NCBI GenBank assembly: GCA_036936605.1
Contig: JAUPFV010000002.1
Span: forward strand, 125,534,376-125,598,375
Length of the DNA stretch: 64,000 bases
Source: Limnanthes douglasii subsp. nivea
Lineage: Eukaryota; Streptophyta; Magnoliopsida; Brassicales; Limnanthaceae
Reading direction: 5' to 3'
Positions 12,201 to 24,641 of this stretch are shown here, one piece after another. How positions within the stretch are numbered: the first letter of the stretch is position 1; every line of letters starts with the position of its first letter. The notes beneath the pieces are model-generated. The model did no database searches. It was not told the origin of the DNA and was given only the letters and a program-made list of their open reading frames with translations. A program made the position numbers and the translations under genes.

Positions 12201-13805
12201 TGACCGATCACAGACGATAATGAAACATTAAAAAACTTCCATCAATATATAAAACTAGACAAAAATAATTGAAACCATGAAGAAAAGAACCAAATGCTAC
12301 GAAACAACGTTTGAAAACATTGGTTTCCAAAGTATATTCCACTCCATAGTCACTACTGCTATCAAGAATCTTCAATATTTTGAAATAACTCTTAAGTAGT
12401 TTATACGAAGTAGAAGTATATCATTATAAATCCATCTTAATCTTCTCTAAAGAAATCCATGGAAGACGATAAGAGATATCTAAACTGTAGTCATTTTTTA
12501 AAATAATTTTACACCTGTAGCTGTAACATCAACATTGCTCCTAACAAAATCACGTATCTCATAATCAATCAAATTTTATAATAAGTGATTTAATTTTTTT
12601 TGCAAGAATCAATCCCACAAGTGTGAGGTTGGACATACTTCATAACAAAAAAAAACAGTAGACTTATCTTACTAGCATAAAGTCTCCAAAGATAGCCTTT
12701 TTTTTTGTGCAATAAACAATTACTCTTTATTTATTATTATGCATATATCTGAAAGTAGAACCTTTTTTATAAAGACAACTTACTAACATCTAATCTTAAA
12801 TCTAATACACCATCTTTAAAAACATACCCAACACCACTAATTTCATTAACTCAACCAACTGTAGTAAGTTGTTTGTTCTTATGACCAAAAACATTCATAC
12901 AAGAACTACTTTTACGACAAATTAGATCTTGATACCAAAGCAAATAAATCACCATCATACCCTAAGATATTTAGGTCACTACAACAATAACTTATGAATT
13001 TACCACAAAAAACACATTACATTTTCTTAAAATAAATTTAATCATATCTTCATAGTCTTCAAACAAACTAAGATCACGAATTATAACTTCGCCATTTAAT
13101 TTCAAAATACATAGCTGACTTCTAAATATCGTGTTCCTGTATTTATTTTAAAATTCAAAAAATACAACTAATAAACATATCACATCTATCATTAGCAAAA
13201 TAACAACGGTTTCACATATATCATTAGAAAAATAACAAGTGTCTTGCATCTATCAAACAATTGTACTGCATATATCATAAAGAAAACAAGTGTCCCGCAT
13301 AATAAAAAGCCTCTCATGTAATAATTTATGTTGCCTCTCGTCTCACACATACGAGCCGCAAGATACAAGACTCATAACATGCACATATTTGTAGCTTTAT
13401 CTTCTTAGTGAAAATTTATCCAAAACTTTACTTTTGAACTAAATTTCATAAAAAAACTGCAAAAAAAACAAAAAACGAGTAAAACCTAACTCAATTAAAC
13501 GTATCAACTACATTTTATCGATAAAAAAACCTAAAATCGAGTAAAAAATAGAATTAAAATCTAAAAAACACATAACCTGCAAAATCCACTTTAAAATATG
13601 AAATAGATAAATAAAAATGAAATCACATGAAAAATCAACAATGAGATCAAAATATAGGAAGAAAATAAATTGAGAAAAATAAAATAAAAAAACAAACGAG
13701 AAGTTGAATCGTTATAGTACATGCAATCTACTGTGGATAAAAAATGTAAAGATAGAAAGAAAACATAAATCACATTATATTATGGTAGAAAAGGAAAAAA
13801 AGTCT
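12201..13805. other. AT-rich DNA, nothing recognised
   Basis: Low-complexity, A/T-rich sequence with short open frames. One stretch on the minus strand (13100-12770) has protein-like pieces (LNGEVIIRDLSLFEDYEDM, NEISGVGYVFKDGVLDLRLD) that I cannot assign. Confidence 0.5.
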
Positions 13806-15775
13806 TTAAAAACCTAAAGGCTTCATACAATTCGTTAAGGGTATTCTGGATATTATCAACAATATTCCATTGGGAATTCCAACTACTTCTGTTTCAGACA
13901 CCGAGAACTTCTTTAAGAAGTTCTGTATATATTCTTTTTTAGATAATAATAAATAAAATAACCATTCGACACCTATATAAACTCTCATTTCAACTACTCA
14001 TCGTCTCTTCAATTTCCCTTATATTTTCTAGCTATTAGTATGTCATCAACATACAACAACAATAAGACTTGTCTCTTTATGTGCATTTCCCGTTTCCAGC
14101 AAACATAGTTATCATATCAGCAACAAATATATTTAATAGATCTCATAAAATAATTGAATATTTTATTTCACTACATTGGCATTTGTTCGCGTACATATAT
14201 GAGTCTCTTCAACAAACACACATAACCCTCATTCCCTTAAAACCCCTTTGATTGATACATACAAATTGTCTCTTCCAATTCACCATACAAAAAGATAGTA
14301 GTAACATCCATTAATCTAGCTGAAGATAAAATCTAGCAACAATTGATAACATAACCCTAATAGAGGTTTGTCTCATAACCAGTGAAAATATCTCATTGAA
14401 ATTGACATGATTTTTTGTGTAAAGACCTTAGACAAGAAATTAGCCTTGTATCTTAGTAACTTAACCCCATGTATACTTGGCTTTATCTTGAATATCTATT
14501 TACTTGCCATGAGCTTATGACCATTTGGCTACTTCAGAAGAATCCATGTGCTTATCTTTTTTAGAGTTCTCAATTCTTCTTTCATGGTTGTGAGCCATTT
14601 TTCTCTATCACCAATCTTGGTAGCATTATGATACATTGAGGTTTAAGAAAATCTCCCTTAATTTCCATAAATAAAATATAACCAATTACATCGGTAAAAC
14701 CATACATTTGCGGCTGTTTGCTTTGTTTATATGATCTATTCCTAACATGCTGATAATTGTCAAGATCATGTTATTCTCCTATCTATTCATCTGAAGGACC
14801 TGGAACACCGAACCCTCGACAAGATTATTATTCATGCAGTATTTAAAATTCCTCTGTACGAACTGAAGCAGAACCATTCCCAAAATCTTCTTCGGCAAAG
14901 TATCTTCATCTCCACTTATCAGATCCATCATCAACTTCACATCTCTTCTCGACAGTAATAGGTTGAGACTCTACCGTCTTTTCCATTGGCATGTCTTCTT
15001 TATTGAAAATAGTGTGCCTGCTTATCAAAGCCTTCTGACGTTCAGGATTAAGACACCATAACCTATACCATTTTACTATTTCCCGATAGATGATGAACAA
15101 ACATTTTAGTGTTTATAACCTAAGCTTATCATGCTTTACATGTGCGTAGGCAACACATCCAAAAACACACTTAAATGTTCCAACTAAGGTTTATTTTCTA
15201 TCAATTGCTCTTGAAGATAAAAAAAACTTAAGCACCGTAGATGAAATCGTATTGATGATATATGTAACTGTTGTCACGACTTCTCCCAGAATCTTCGACC
15301 CATTATAGTTATATAAAGCATACATATAACCTATTTCAGTAAGTTTCCCATTCTGTTGGAGAGCCCCACTAAAGGTATGAAGTCTAGCAATACCAAGATT
15401 TGTACAATAGCCAATGAACTCATTGTTCATATATTCCAAGCCATTATCAGTCTCAAGCGTCTTCAACACTTTCCCGATTTGATTCTTTACTAAAGTCTTC
15501 CAGTTTACAAAAGAAACAAATGCTTCATCATTGGTCTTCAAAAGTAAAACCATTACTTTCCTAGAATAATCATCAATCACTGACATAAAGTACATTTCAC
15601 CACCTATGGTAGGTTCCCTTGATGGACCCCAAAAGGTCTGAATGAACATAATCAAGTACTATATTGGATGTCTGGTTGCTAGGTATAAATTTCACCCTCT
15701 TGCACTTACCCAACACATAAATTTCACAAAAGCTCAACTTCTGAATAGTTGTACCATCTAACAACCCATGATAAT
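13806..15775 (-). pseudogene. C1 copia integrase and RT relic
   Basis: From the 5' side: WLMDGTTIQKLSFCEIYVLG (GAG-pre-integrase, 15775-15690); integrase 15655-15191 with FWGPSREPTIGG, SVIDDYSRKVMVL, LETDNGLEYMNNEF and QQNG, where the third catalytic residue context is eroded; KWYRLWCLNPE near 15070; RT from about 14610 (REKWLTTMKEELRTLKK, MDVTT) to LLLLYVDDILIA at about 14040 (YVDD box intact) and KKEYIQNFLKKFS at 13930-13900. Several frameshifts and stops; not functional. Confidence 0.75.
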
Positions 15776-16265
15776 TTATTGATCTTCCTCCTCCGCCGTC
15801 ACACCAACTCCATTCAAGTCGAGTATGATTTGATTGTAATCATCTAGGTGCCTCAGGATCTTTATAATAAAATTCATAGATAAAGTGTAAAAGTTTTTCT
15901 TCATATGTAATCTGTTTTTCGAGGACTTCTTCATATAAATTACTACCATCTGATTCCATATCTTTAACGTCGTAGGCTCTTCAAATAACTTTTGTAGCAC
16001 TTCATCTATCAAGCTTAATATGAGGGAACTATAAGCTTTACACAATACCACAACATCAACATGTGTAGATTTATACTAAGTAAACCTTAACCTTAATTAA
16101 ACCTTAACCTTAATTACCCATAGTTTGAAATCATTAGATATGTCAAATTTCTCTAGGCTAAGTTTCCGATAATTCATCTTCTGTGGCTTCCCAGTCTTCG
16201 ACGATATATATTCTCCACCTTTATAATCGACACTCGACCTATTTTTTTAGTGTTGCTCCATGCTC
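15776..16265 (-). pseudogene. C1 copia gag fragment
   Basis: Reads MSMEQH at the start, then after stops KAYSSLILSLIDEVLQKLFE, LHMKKNFYTLSMNF, and HLDDYNQIILDLNGVGV, EEEDQ: the UBN2/retrotran_gag pattern of copia elements (compare the captured gag at 24.6-25.8 kb). The zinc knuckle and most of the protease are absent. Confidence 0.7.
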
Positions 16266-16607
16266 ATGGCACCACTTGTTAGGGGTAAAATCACCATTCG
16301 ACCGAGGAAAAAACTGATGTATCGATTAACGAACCTTCAGAGAAAATAATAATCATTGTTAAAGACGAACAAAAAAAGAATAAATAAAAGCAAACACACA
16401 AAATATATTTAACGTTGTTCAAATTTTGGAAATAATCCTACATTCACGGGCAACCGAGACTCCTTTTATTAATAAGTAAATTACAGAAAAGACTTAATCA
16501 CTCTTTGTAAGAAAAGATGACATGATCCATAAAACCCCATTTTTAGTTTTTATCTTTCACCTAACTTATCTATAAATTAATTTTCTATAATAATTAGACC
16601 TTTTTTC

Positions 16608-16909
16608 TAATAGTATTTTTTGTATTGGTTATATTTCTTAAGTAATAGTTTAAAAGTTATCACAATCGTCCTATAAAATAGAAGAGTATATTGTTATACA
16701 AATGGTGAATGAATCCATAATCAATATATTTCTGAAATTAGAGAAATAACTTATCTAAAAAAACTAGAATTATTTCTCTGACTTCAAAAATATGTTGATT
16801 ATGGATTTCTTCACAGTTTGTATAACAATATACTCTTCTATCTGTAGGACGATTGTGATAACTTTTAACCTATTACTTAAAAAATATAACTAATAAAAAA
16901 ATACTATTA
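16608..16909. mobile_element. Long fold-back (hairpin) MITE-like element
   Basis: Two arms of about 140 bp are reverse complements: left AAAGTTATCACAATCGTCCT ... CAAATGGTGAATGAATCC, right ends GGACGATTGTGATAACTTTT. Loop is only about 20 bp (16750-16769). Arms differ at a few sites and one short indel. Outer edges are inferred from where matching fades (TAATAGT/ACTATTA). Family unknown; no clear TSD. Confidence 0.75.
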
Positions 16910-17300
16910 ACTTTAATTCTAGCCTATTCTAACATATATTTTTATCAAATTTTAGATAATTATTAATAAATATGTTTAATATTGTTCGATTTCAAATTTA
17001 CATTTATATTTTATACCTTTATTAAATATATATTTTAAACGTTTTATCTTCGTATAAAGTAAATACTTGTTTTCTGCCAAATATGCATGCTGGTGAATGC
17101 AATCAGAATATTTTGATTAGAGATGGAAAATTTGTAATCCTTATACCATTATATTATTATATTAATAGTAATACTCCAATATTTAATAATGTCACATTTG
17201 ATGTATAATTTTAAGAAAATGCTAAAGCGACTAATAAGTAAAAAGAGTATTTTATTTTTAAGTTGTATCATATAAGAGGTTAGAAGAAACACTTCATCTA

Positions 17301-17953
17301 TATATGGGATGTGAGACTTTGGTCTCCACCCTAACAAATCCTCCTCTCAAACAAAGTACCACCTTAGCCAAACACTTCATCTATATGTTCTTAAACCAAA
17401 GAAAACTAAAAAAAAATCAAAACTAATTAAATATTGAACATATTTGCATTTGGTCCACCACAAAAAGGAATGACTATTAGTTAAGATATGCTCTTACTTA
17501 TATATCACTGATCATTCTCATGTTTTACCGATGTGGGATGTGAGACTTTGGTCTCCACCCTAACAAATCCTCCTTTCAAACAAAGTACCACATTAGCCTC
17601 CTCTCAATTGATTTTCATCCTCCCACTCTGAAAACTACCTGACCATATAGAGGCACTACAGATGTTACTGCTCACCTCCTATTAGACCACTTTGTCTTGT
17701 TCCTTAGTGTCACAAGCCACACTGCTTGATGAGCCACATGCCACGTGTTGTGAATATGCGTGGCATGTGCCACAAGCCACACCGATCTCAACACTAGTAT
17801 GATATTGTCCGCTTTGACACCCGAAGGCCATCACGACTTTGCATTTGGTCCACTACCAAAAAGCCTCATACTAGTTGAGATATGTTCTTACTTATATACC
17901 ATTGATCCTTCCCATATTTAACCGATGTGGGACTTTGGTCGCCACCCCTAACA
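17301..17953. mobile_element. TRIM-like element copy T1 (truncated)
   Basis: Right LTR 17747-17953 (TGTTGTGAATATGCG ... CCCTAACA), left LTR 17441-17565 (5' truncated, ends CACCCTAACA), short internal part 17566-17746 starting AATCCTCCTTTC. An extra LTR end plus internal fragment lies at 17301-17375. Same family as the LTRs at 24.3, 26.4 and 27.1 kb. No coding capacity. Confidence 0.7.
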
Positions 17954-18080
17954 TTCACAATAACAATTACATCTTTTGAATACATGATGCGTCCAACTAG
18001 AATTTTTAGATCATCCTCGACCATGATCATCCTCGACCATCACTTCTGCAGTTTCTTATTGTAGGTTTTTGGACCTCCCA

Positions 18081-18200
18081 TTCAAATTTCTTAACACCAA
18101 AATTGTCTGACCAAATGTAATCTAACCTAACTTTGTTTGAAGCAGATTCAAATTTCTTAACACCAAAATTGTTTGACCTATGTAATCTAACCTAATTTTT
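18081..18200. repeat. 66 bp tandem duplication
   Basis: TTCAAATTTCTTAACACCAA ... TGTAATCTAACCTAA occurs at 18081 and again at 18147 with few changes. Confidence 0.75.
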
Positions 18201-18499
18201 TTTATTCTGGACGATGATCTGATTTTTGCTTTATGATCGCTTTGGTATGGTGGATTCGTTCTTTGATTTTTGCTTTATATTTGCTTACTGATTATACATG
18301 TATTTCTCAACGGAAAAAATGGAGTTATACTTCTCGTGTTTCAACAGAAAATGATATTTTATCGGTTGTTGTTTTATTAAATTAAAAAGAATATTAATAA
18401 GACCAATGGCATTATTTTTCTTGTCTTGTGTTTCAAGAGAAATAGAAACACCATTGTATATATTGACATCTAGTCTAAAACCTTATGGAATAGGACTTG

Positions 18500-18583
18500 G
18501 TTCAAGTTTTAGATATCTTCTTCTTTCACATGTAGCATTTAGTTCAAGTTTTAGATATCTTCTTCTTTCACATATACTTTGTT
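18500..18583. repeat. 42 bp tandem duplication
   Basis: GTTCAAGTTTTAGATATCTT ... starts at 18500 and 18542; an adjoining 18-mer (GGTTGTAATGAAAAAGTT) is also doubled at 18585-18620. Non-coding DNA downstream of the LEA gene. Confidence 0.75.
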
Positions 18584-18855
18584 GGTTGTAATGAAAAAGT
18601 TTGGTTGTAATGAAAAAGTTGCCCATAGAAGTCACAGGACAAGTACTGGTATCCACAAACTTATGAGACAGACAAAGACTTGTACCCACATACATATGAG
18701 GACCAAAAACATTCGAGTTTGTTTTTGTTCCCATAAATTTATACAAAGCATTACTGCTTATGGACAGTACTATCAATTTTCAGTCACTAATCATCAACCA
18801 ATTTTTGAACCCAACCAATTTATACAAACCATGAAGCCAACTAACTTATTTACAC

Positions 18856-18903
18856 AAACCATAGTGACTGTGGGCCTCCAAACCATAGTGAATGTGGGCC
18901 TCT
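18856..18903. repeat. 24 bp tandem duplication
   Basis: AAACCATAGTGACTGTGGGC / AAACCATAGTGAATGTGGGC, period 24. The flanks from 17954 to 19157 otherwise hold no recognised gene; the LEA 3' UTR should lie in 19000-19157. Confidence 0.75.
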
Positions 18904-19157
18904 TTTAAAGAATTTGAATTGAATCAAACCAAGGGCCGACAAAAATCATACGGAAACTCATAATGCATGCATGTTAATGGGCTTTGTGTCTGAAAAGCAC
19001 GAGTATGTACATACAAGAACATCGTAATACACTATTATTATCCATTACACACACCAAAAAAGGCAAATTAAAACAAAAAAACAACTACAAATTAAAACCA
19101 AGCAAACACATTCATCAAAGCAATTTCCCTTGTGTTCTTCTTTCTGTGTTGTTTCAT

Positions 19158-20649
19158 TCACAGCTCACCGTCGAGTCCTCTACCACCGCTTCCTGTAGAC
19201 AAACTGTCTTTAAGGTCTTGTGACTTTTGTTTGGTTGCTTCAAACCCGGATCCCAGTTTTTCCTTGGCAGCTTCCACAGTTTCCTCCGCCTTGCTCTTGG
19301 CCTGTCTGGCTTTCTCTTCTGCCCAGCTAAGTTCCTCCTCTTGGTTCCTCCTCTTTTGGTCCATTGATATCTTTCCTTCCTCCCTCATCTCCTCTGCCTT
19401 CCGCATTGCTTCATCCTTCACCTTCCCTCCTTTTCCTTTTGCTGTGTTGGTAGCATCCCTTGCTGTATCATTAAGGTCATCAGCTTTCTCTCCTGCCTTC
19501 TCCTTGGCAGTATAAGCAGTGTCTGCAGCTTTATCTTTAGCTGATTTCGCAGCATCATAAGCAGTGTCTTTAGTCGATTTAGCAGTATCATAGGCAGTGT
19601 CTGCAGCTTTATCCTTCGCTGATTTCGTAGTATCAGTGGTGTAACTCGTAGTCTTGCCGATTTTGTCTTTGGCTGCATCGGTCATGTCACCAGCCTTGTC
19701 TTTGGTGGTATAGGCTGTGTCCGCAGCTCTATCTTTGGCTGATTTTGCAGCATCACTCGTTTTGTCAGTGGCGTAACCTGTAGTCTTGCCTAATTTGTCT
19801 TTGGCTGCGTCGGTTAAATCACCAGCCTTGTCCTTTGCTGTGTAGGCCGAGTCAGCCGCTCTGTGTTTGGCAGATCCTGCAGTGTCCTTGACTGTGTCAG
19901 TGGCATAACCGGTAGTCTTGCCTATTGTATCTTTGGCTCCCTCAGTTATATCCCAAGCCTTATCCTTCGCCATGTAGGCCGTGTCAGCAGCTTTGTCCTT
20001 GGCAGATTTGGCAGTGTCAGTGGCATAACCCGTAGTCTTCCCGATTGTGTCTTTGGCTGCGTCTGTTAAATCACCGGCCTTATCTTTCGCTGCATAAGTG
20101 GCATCGCCTGCTTTGTCTGCGGTGAAACTCGTAGTTTTACCAATTCTCTCTTTTGCTGCATTTGTCAAGTCCTCGGCCTTCTCTTTCGCAGCGTCTTTCA
20201 TTTGTCTCATCTTCTCTGCGCTGTATTCGGCAGCCCCTGTCCAGTTTTCCAAAATCGATTTTTCTCAATTTGATTTCAATATTAATTTCAATATACAAAA
20301 TAGTTCAGAAAGTTAAAGAATCCATACCAGAAGCCATATCTTGAACCTTGTCTTTAGTTGTTTTAGTGGTTTCAGTAGCAGAATCAGAAACTCTGCCCGT
20401 AGCATCCTTAACGTCGTCTTCTGGCTTGAGACCAATTTTTTCCTTGGCCCATTCAGTCCATGACTCTGCTCCTTCTTTAGCCTCTTTTTCTTTTTCTGAA
20501 CGCTTTTTTATGACTGCACCAGTTTTATCTCTGACCTCCACGAACTCTGCAGCTTCTTCTGCCGTCAACGGTGTGGGGGTGGAATCAACAACAATTACAA
20601 AAGTCACTGCCAAAATGACGAGCAAAACACTTGGTCGTATGAAACCCAT
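19158..20649 (-). CDS. LEA group 3 (LEA_4) protein with signal peptide, two exons
   Basis: Exon 1 20649-20328, intron 20327-20237 (91 bp, GT-AG), exon 2 20236-19158; joined phase gives TCT-GGG-GCT (...MASGAAEYSAEK...) and 466 residues. Residues 1 to about 24 (MGFIRPSVLLVILAVTFVIV) form a hydrophobic signal peptide. Then an acidic/Lys-rich stretch, then about six imperfect ~40-residue modules built on TAKDKAGDLTDAAKDKIGKT, the 11-mer amphipathic pattern of LEA_4 (PF02987). Almost no Cys or aromatic residues. C-terminus is GLDGEL, reminiscent of but not identical to xDEL ER-retention tails. Known: such proteins are disordered, fold on drying and protect membranes and proteins in seeds and stress. 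Inferred: secretory-pathway LEA protein. ABA-type boxes upstream agree. No defects seen, so this looks like a working gene, the only one in the window. Confidence 0.93.
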
Positions 20650-20765
20650 ATTTGATTACTTGATAACGATGATTACGATAGAACAAAGGTGCGCTTTCAA
20701 CTCTGCAAGATGGTATGTATGTATGTTATATATGTGATGAGTAGTGGTTACATAGGTTCGGGTTC

Positions 20766-20773
20766 TTATATAA
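20766..20773 (-). promoter_or_regulatory. LEA gene TATA box
   Basis: TTATATAA, 117 bp upstream of the ATG at 20649, giving a plausible 5' leader of about 85 nt. Confidence 0.65.
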
Positions 20774-20817
20774 CGAAAGTGGAGAAGAAGAAGATATTAG
20801 AGAGAATTAAAAAAGGG

Positions 20818-20910
20818 ACACGTGGTGATCGGAGATAGATTCAAGTGTTGAGAATTCGACACGAGTTAAGTAGACGTGTCACTCTTAGTAGTTCTCACTC
20901 TTGCGTGTCG
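20818..20910 (-). promoter_or_regulatory. ABRE/G-box cluster of the LEA promoter
   Basis: ACACGTGG at 20818-20825, GACGTGTC at 20873-20880 and GCGTGTCG at 20903-20910, all within 145 bp upstream of the TATA box. ACGTG cores are bound by ABF/AREB bZIP factors; multiple copies are needed for ABA response. Fits a desiccation or ABA-induced LEA gene. Confidence 0.65.
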
Positions 20911-21426
20911 CTCTCTAAATGATAACTACAAACCCAAAAACATGGACTCTTTTAAAGTCGGTGTCTATGTCGGTCTTATAGATATATATCAATCGAACCG
21001 AACTCGTATAAGGTATAGAAATTAGCATAGTATTAGTTGGAGGAGATGGTATTTTCACCCAATTCTTCTTAGTAAATGTTGATTTTATTTTTATAGCTAT
21101 CTATTTAATTATAAATTATATTTATTATTAAAAACTTTATTAAATATATCCATTGATATTTAAAACTGTTCCAACTTAAACATACAGAACTACATCTTTT
21201 TGAGATACAAAATTTGTTTATAAACAAGTATTAAACTTTGTCTTTTTAAAAAAAATCAAAATTTGTTCTACACTATTTACATACAATTATTTTAAAAAAC
21301 ATACACTAATTTTACGAATTCTAATTCTGAACGCGAGGCTATGCACAAAGGGTGCATTTTGATTTAGTTTGAGAAACAATTTTTTTTAAAGAAATCGATT
21401 CCAATTTTTTTAATAAAAACTCGATA

Positions 21427-21430
<4 letters not shown>

Positions 21431-21476
<46 letters not shown>
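21431..21476. repeat. (TA)23 microsatellite
   Basis: Uninterrupted TA repeat. In unit 2 the matching position is where the TRIM complex sits. Confidence 0.95.
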
Positions 21477-21478
<2 letters not shown>

Positions 21479-22381
21479 TTTAAATTGGTGTATTTTTTTC
21501 GAATATGAAAAACGTCCGGTCATGACATTTTGATTTGACGATTTTTATAAATTTAGATTTTGGTGTGTGATTTTTTTTACCCTGTCTTATGAAACTAGAA
21601 TTAGTTTGGTAATCGACTTATTAGATGATTATTAGATTTTATTTCTATTTTTACCTTTAGAAAAGTGATATTAATTTTTATGGTTTGATTTTTCTATATA
21701 ATATGTTCATCTCAATACTTTGTTTTTTTAAATATTTAAAAAATATTATATTTAATTTTACATTTATAAAAAATAAACTTTTACCTTCAACTTTATATTC
21801 TTACAAGATTTTTTTAAAATTATTTAAAATAAGAATAAAATATATTTCTTTTTTCACAAACCTAGTTTTTTTATTTATATTCCCAAATTTTAACAATTTT
21901 GTTTTTCACTGTTTGTTTCCATAATATACGCAAGTAACGTGACTTTTGTGGTTGTTAAACCATTATTATGATCTCCACTCACTCAACAGAATGAACTTTA
22001 CACATGTTAGGTAAACAGATTTGAACATTTTTTTTGTTTTGGGACTCGATAGTGTTGTCATTGCATTATTTGGATTAAATTTTGCCTTTGGTTGAAATTT
22101 TCCATCGACTATAACATTGGCTACAGGCTTTACATGCATATCATCGATATCCATGACGCTCAGTTATATAGAAAGTGGTATGATTGCTTTAAAGCTAAAG
22201 CCTTTGTTAAAAGAATTACGTCAGAGTAGTTTCAAACAAACAAATAATGAGAAAATAAATTTCATAATAATAGTATAACTAGGTTTTGGTATTCGCGTGA
22301 AGTATAGTTCTAACTTGCAAATTGTTTAAGCAAAAATGATTGAAGCTATATTGATTGGATGTATCCGTTTCGTCATCCAGG

Positions 22382-22465
22382 GCATCAACTGTGTTAGCCA
22401 AGACGTCGGCGGCGTCGCCTAAGGTATCAACTGTGTTGGCCAAGGCGTCGGCTGCGTCGTCTAGG
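22382..22465. repeat. 42 bp GC-rich tandem duplication
   Basis: RTATCAACTGTGTTRGCCAA ... CGTCTAGG occurs twice in unit 1 (22382 and 22424) but once in unit 2 (about 28267), so it arose after the segmental duplication or was lost there. Confidence 0.75.
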
Positions 22466-22596
22466 AGGCCATGGTCAAAAGTTTAGGTTGTTTCGTGTGA
22501 CTATTGGTATGAGTTTCCAATAATGATGGTTAAAATTATCTTTAGTTAAAAAACATAATTAGTTACTTTTTTTATTGGAATAAAAATAGTTATTTA

Positions 22597-23968
22597 TGTT
22601 AGGAGTTTGTTCACAAGTGTATGTGATTCGATAAGTGTAAAATAAAGGAACACAAATTAAGAGAAAGTACTTATTAGATTCATTATCGGAAGAACATAAA
22701 GATATCTTGAGAAGGTATTGTCTGAGCTCAGGAATTTAGAGTTTATTTAAACACTGATTCTTGAGAACTTAATATTGCGTATTGTTTTATATGTTTGAAA
22801 CAAGAGGAATAACATTATTGTGGCTGAGAGTGGACGTATGAAGAATGTATTGAACCACTATAAATCTTATGTGTTCGACTTTCTCTTTCTCTCGTATTTA
22901 TTTTTTATTTTGTTTATCATCTGCAGAATCACTGAGTGCATGTAGATAATTTGGAAAGATTTGTTTTTCGATAAAGCTTAATAATCGGTATCAGAGCTTG
23001 GTTACGAAGTGGTTCTTGAATTGAAGATGAGCTTGAGGAAGTTCGAGATGAAAATGTTTAACGAAAAAGAATATTTTGGAATCTAGCGACAAAGAATGTG
23101 AGCAGTCTTAGTTCAACAGAATGTGGCTCCAACTCTTCCATGTTAGACTAAATTTCATGAAAAAAATCTAAAATTGAGAAGTAAAGAATGTTTGAAACTG
23201 AATATAGCACGATCATTATGTATTTGAGTGCTAATGTACTGAGGAAAGTCAAAAGAAAATTCAACATATGCAGTCTAGAAAAAACTGGAAAGTATGTACA
23301 TGAAAAAGTCCATGACCAATCAAATCTATTTGAAGGCAAATTTATTTGGTTTCAAAATGCAAAAAGCAATAATATTAATTAGATATTATATGAATTCTCC
23401 AAAATAATGATTGATTCGGGAACATTGGTGAGAAAATAAATGATGAAGATCATGCACTGACCTTACTGAACTCATTACCATCTGCATATGGAAAATTGAA
23501 GGATAACATCTAATACAAAAAAATAATAATATTTACGGGTTAGTTGAAATCTGTAATAAGGTCCAAAGAGTTAGAACTTATGTAGTATAAGAGGACTAAG
23601 AGTTCATGAAGTAATCATGAAACTTTAAATATAAGAGAAATGTAATTATGAAAAAGGATAATAACAAGATTTGAGAAAAGTCTAGATTAAAGTCATCATT
23701 TTTTTGATAATTTTAAGATAAGATGTCACTACTACAAGAACTTGGGTCACTTTAGAAAGGAATGTCCCACAAGGCTGAAGAAGCAAGGTGTTTTAATGAC
23801 TTTTGAAATATATAGCTCTACGGAGGTTCTGGTGCACCTATAAAATGAAATCCAAAATTAACGGATTCTTTACTCGGGATGTTCTTCCATATGAATCCAC
23901 ATAAATACTAGTTTCACTCATTTTAATAGAAAAATAAAGAAAATATATTATATACCAACAACAAGGTT
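22597..23968 (+). mobile_element. C2: copia 5' LTR and gag relic (unit 1 copy)
   Basis: LTR 22597-22981 starts TGTTAGGAG; PBS-like CGGTATCAGAGC at 22985-22996 (initiator-Met type). Gag follows with many defects, including a zinc knuckle near 23725 reading YYKNLGHFRKECPTRL. It is cut off at the duplication boundary; the rest exists only in unit 2 (C3). Confidence 0.75.
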
Positions 23969-24293
23969 TCAACTTATTAAACTCATTTTATAAAATTTGT
24001 TTATAAATAAAGTATTAAACTTTGTTTTCTTAAAAAAATCAAAATTTGTTCTATACATCAATTTATTTTCAAAAACATACATTAATTTTTAGGAATTCTA
24101 ATTCTGAACGCAGAGGCTATACACAAGGGGTGCATTGCACACTGCACCACCTGTGCAGACTCTGCAGTGCTTATACATTCTGGGCGCAACTTTTTTAAAA
24201 TTTAACGTTAATTTTTTGATTTAGTTTGAAAAATAACTTCTTTTAAAGAAATCTGGTTTCATTTTTTTTAAAACTCGATACTAATATATACAG

Positions 24294-24502
24294 TATATTC
24301 CGCCTCCGTATATAAGTAAGAATACAACCGATCTCAACATATTCATATTGTCTGCTTTGGCATCCGAAGGCCCTCACGGTTTTGCATTTGGTCCACTGCC
24401 AAAAGGCCTCATACTAGTTGAGATATGTTCTCACTTATATACCATTGATCCTTCCCATGTTTTACCGATGTGGGATGTGGAACTTTGGTCGCTACCCTAA
24501 CA
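24294..24502 (-). repeat. T2 left LTR (truncated)
   Basis: Matches 26392-26629 from ATTCCGCCTCCGTATATAAG to CTACCCTAACA; the outer ~30 bp (TGTTGGGAATATGCG...) are missing. Confidence 0.8.
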
Positions 24503-24641
24503 AATCCTCATCTCGAACAAAGTACCACTTTAGCCTCCTCTCAATTGATATCCATCCGCTCACTCTAATCAGGTTGGGGCTACCTGATCTCTAGAGACTT
24601 TACAGCGGATCTATCTGATCTCGACCATCCTGCCTTGTTCC

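Larger units (their letters stand above)
13806..16277 (-). mobile_element. C1: Ty1/copia relic
   Basis: Gag, pre-integrase, integrase and RT pieces in copia order on the minus strand. The 5' end is marked by TAACA followed by a degenerate PBS (TGGTGCCATGAGC) at 16275-16263; LTR sequence starts TGTTAGG at 16277 and continues to the right, with no clear outer end. No 3' LTR found to the left. Confidence 0.75.
21172..23968. repeat. Tandem segmental duplication, unit 1 (about 2.8 kb)
   Basis: Sequence from about 21172 is repeated in the same order directly after it: 21172-21440 matches 23969-24292; 21480-22980 matches 27302-28628 plus 39108-39300; 22980-23968 matches 39300-40273. Contains a minus-strand open frame (22154-21966, MDIDDMHVKPVANVIVDGKF...) of unknown origin, also present in decayed form in unit 2. 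Confidence 0.75.

Noticed and set aside
13591..13773. 60-codon hydrophobic minus-strand frame
   Set aside because: Arises from A-rich DNA read as Phe/Ile/Leu codons; no support as a gene.
18406..18908. Small plus- and minus-strand open frames downstream of LEA
   Set aside because: They coincide with short tandem duplications and have no protein features.
19132..19515. Plus-strand open frame of 127 codons over the LEA gene
   Set aside because: Exact shadow of the LEA exon 2 repeats on the other strand; composition is the mirror of the 11-mer repeats.
24120..24190. TGCA-rich palindromic stretch (possible hairpin or CRISPR-like unit)
   Set aside because: Single occurrence of overlapping short palindromes; no spacers or repeats.
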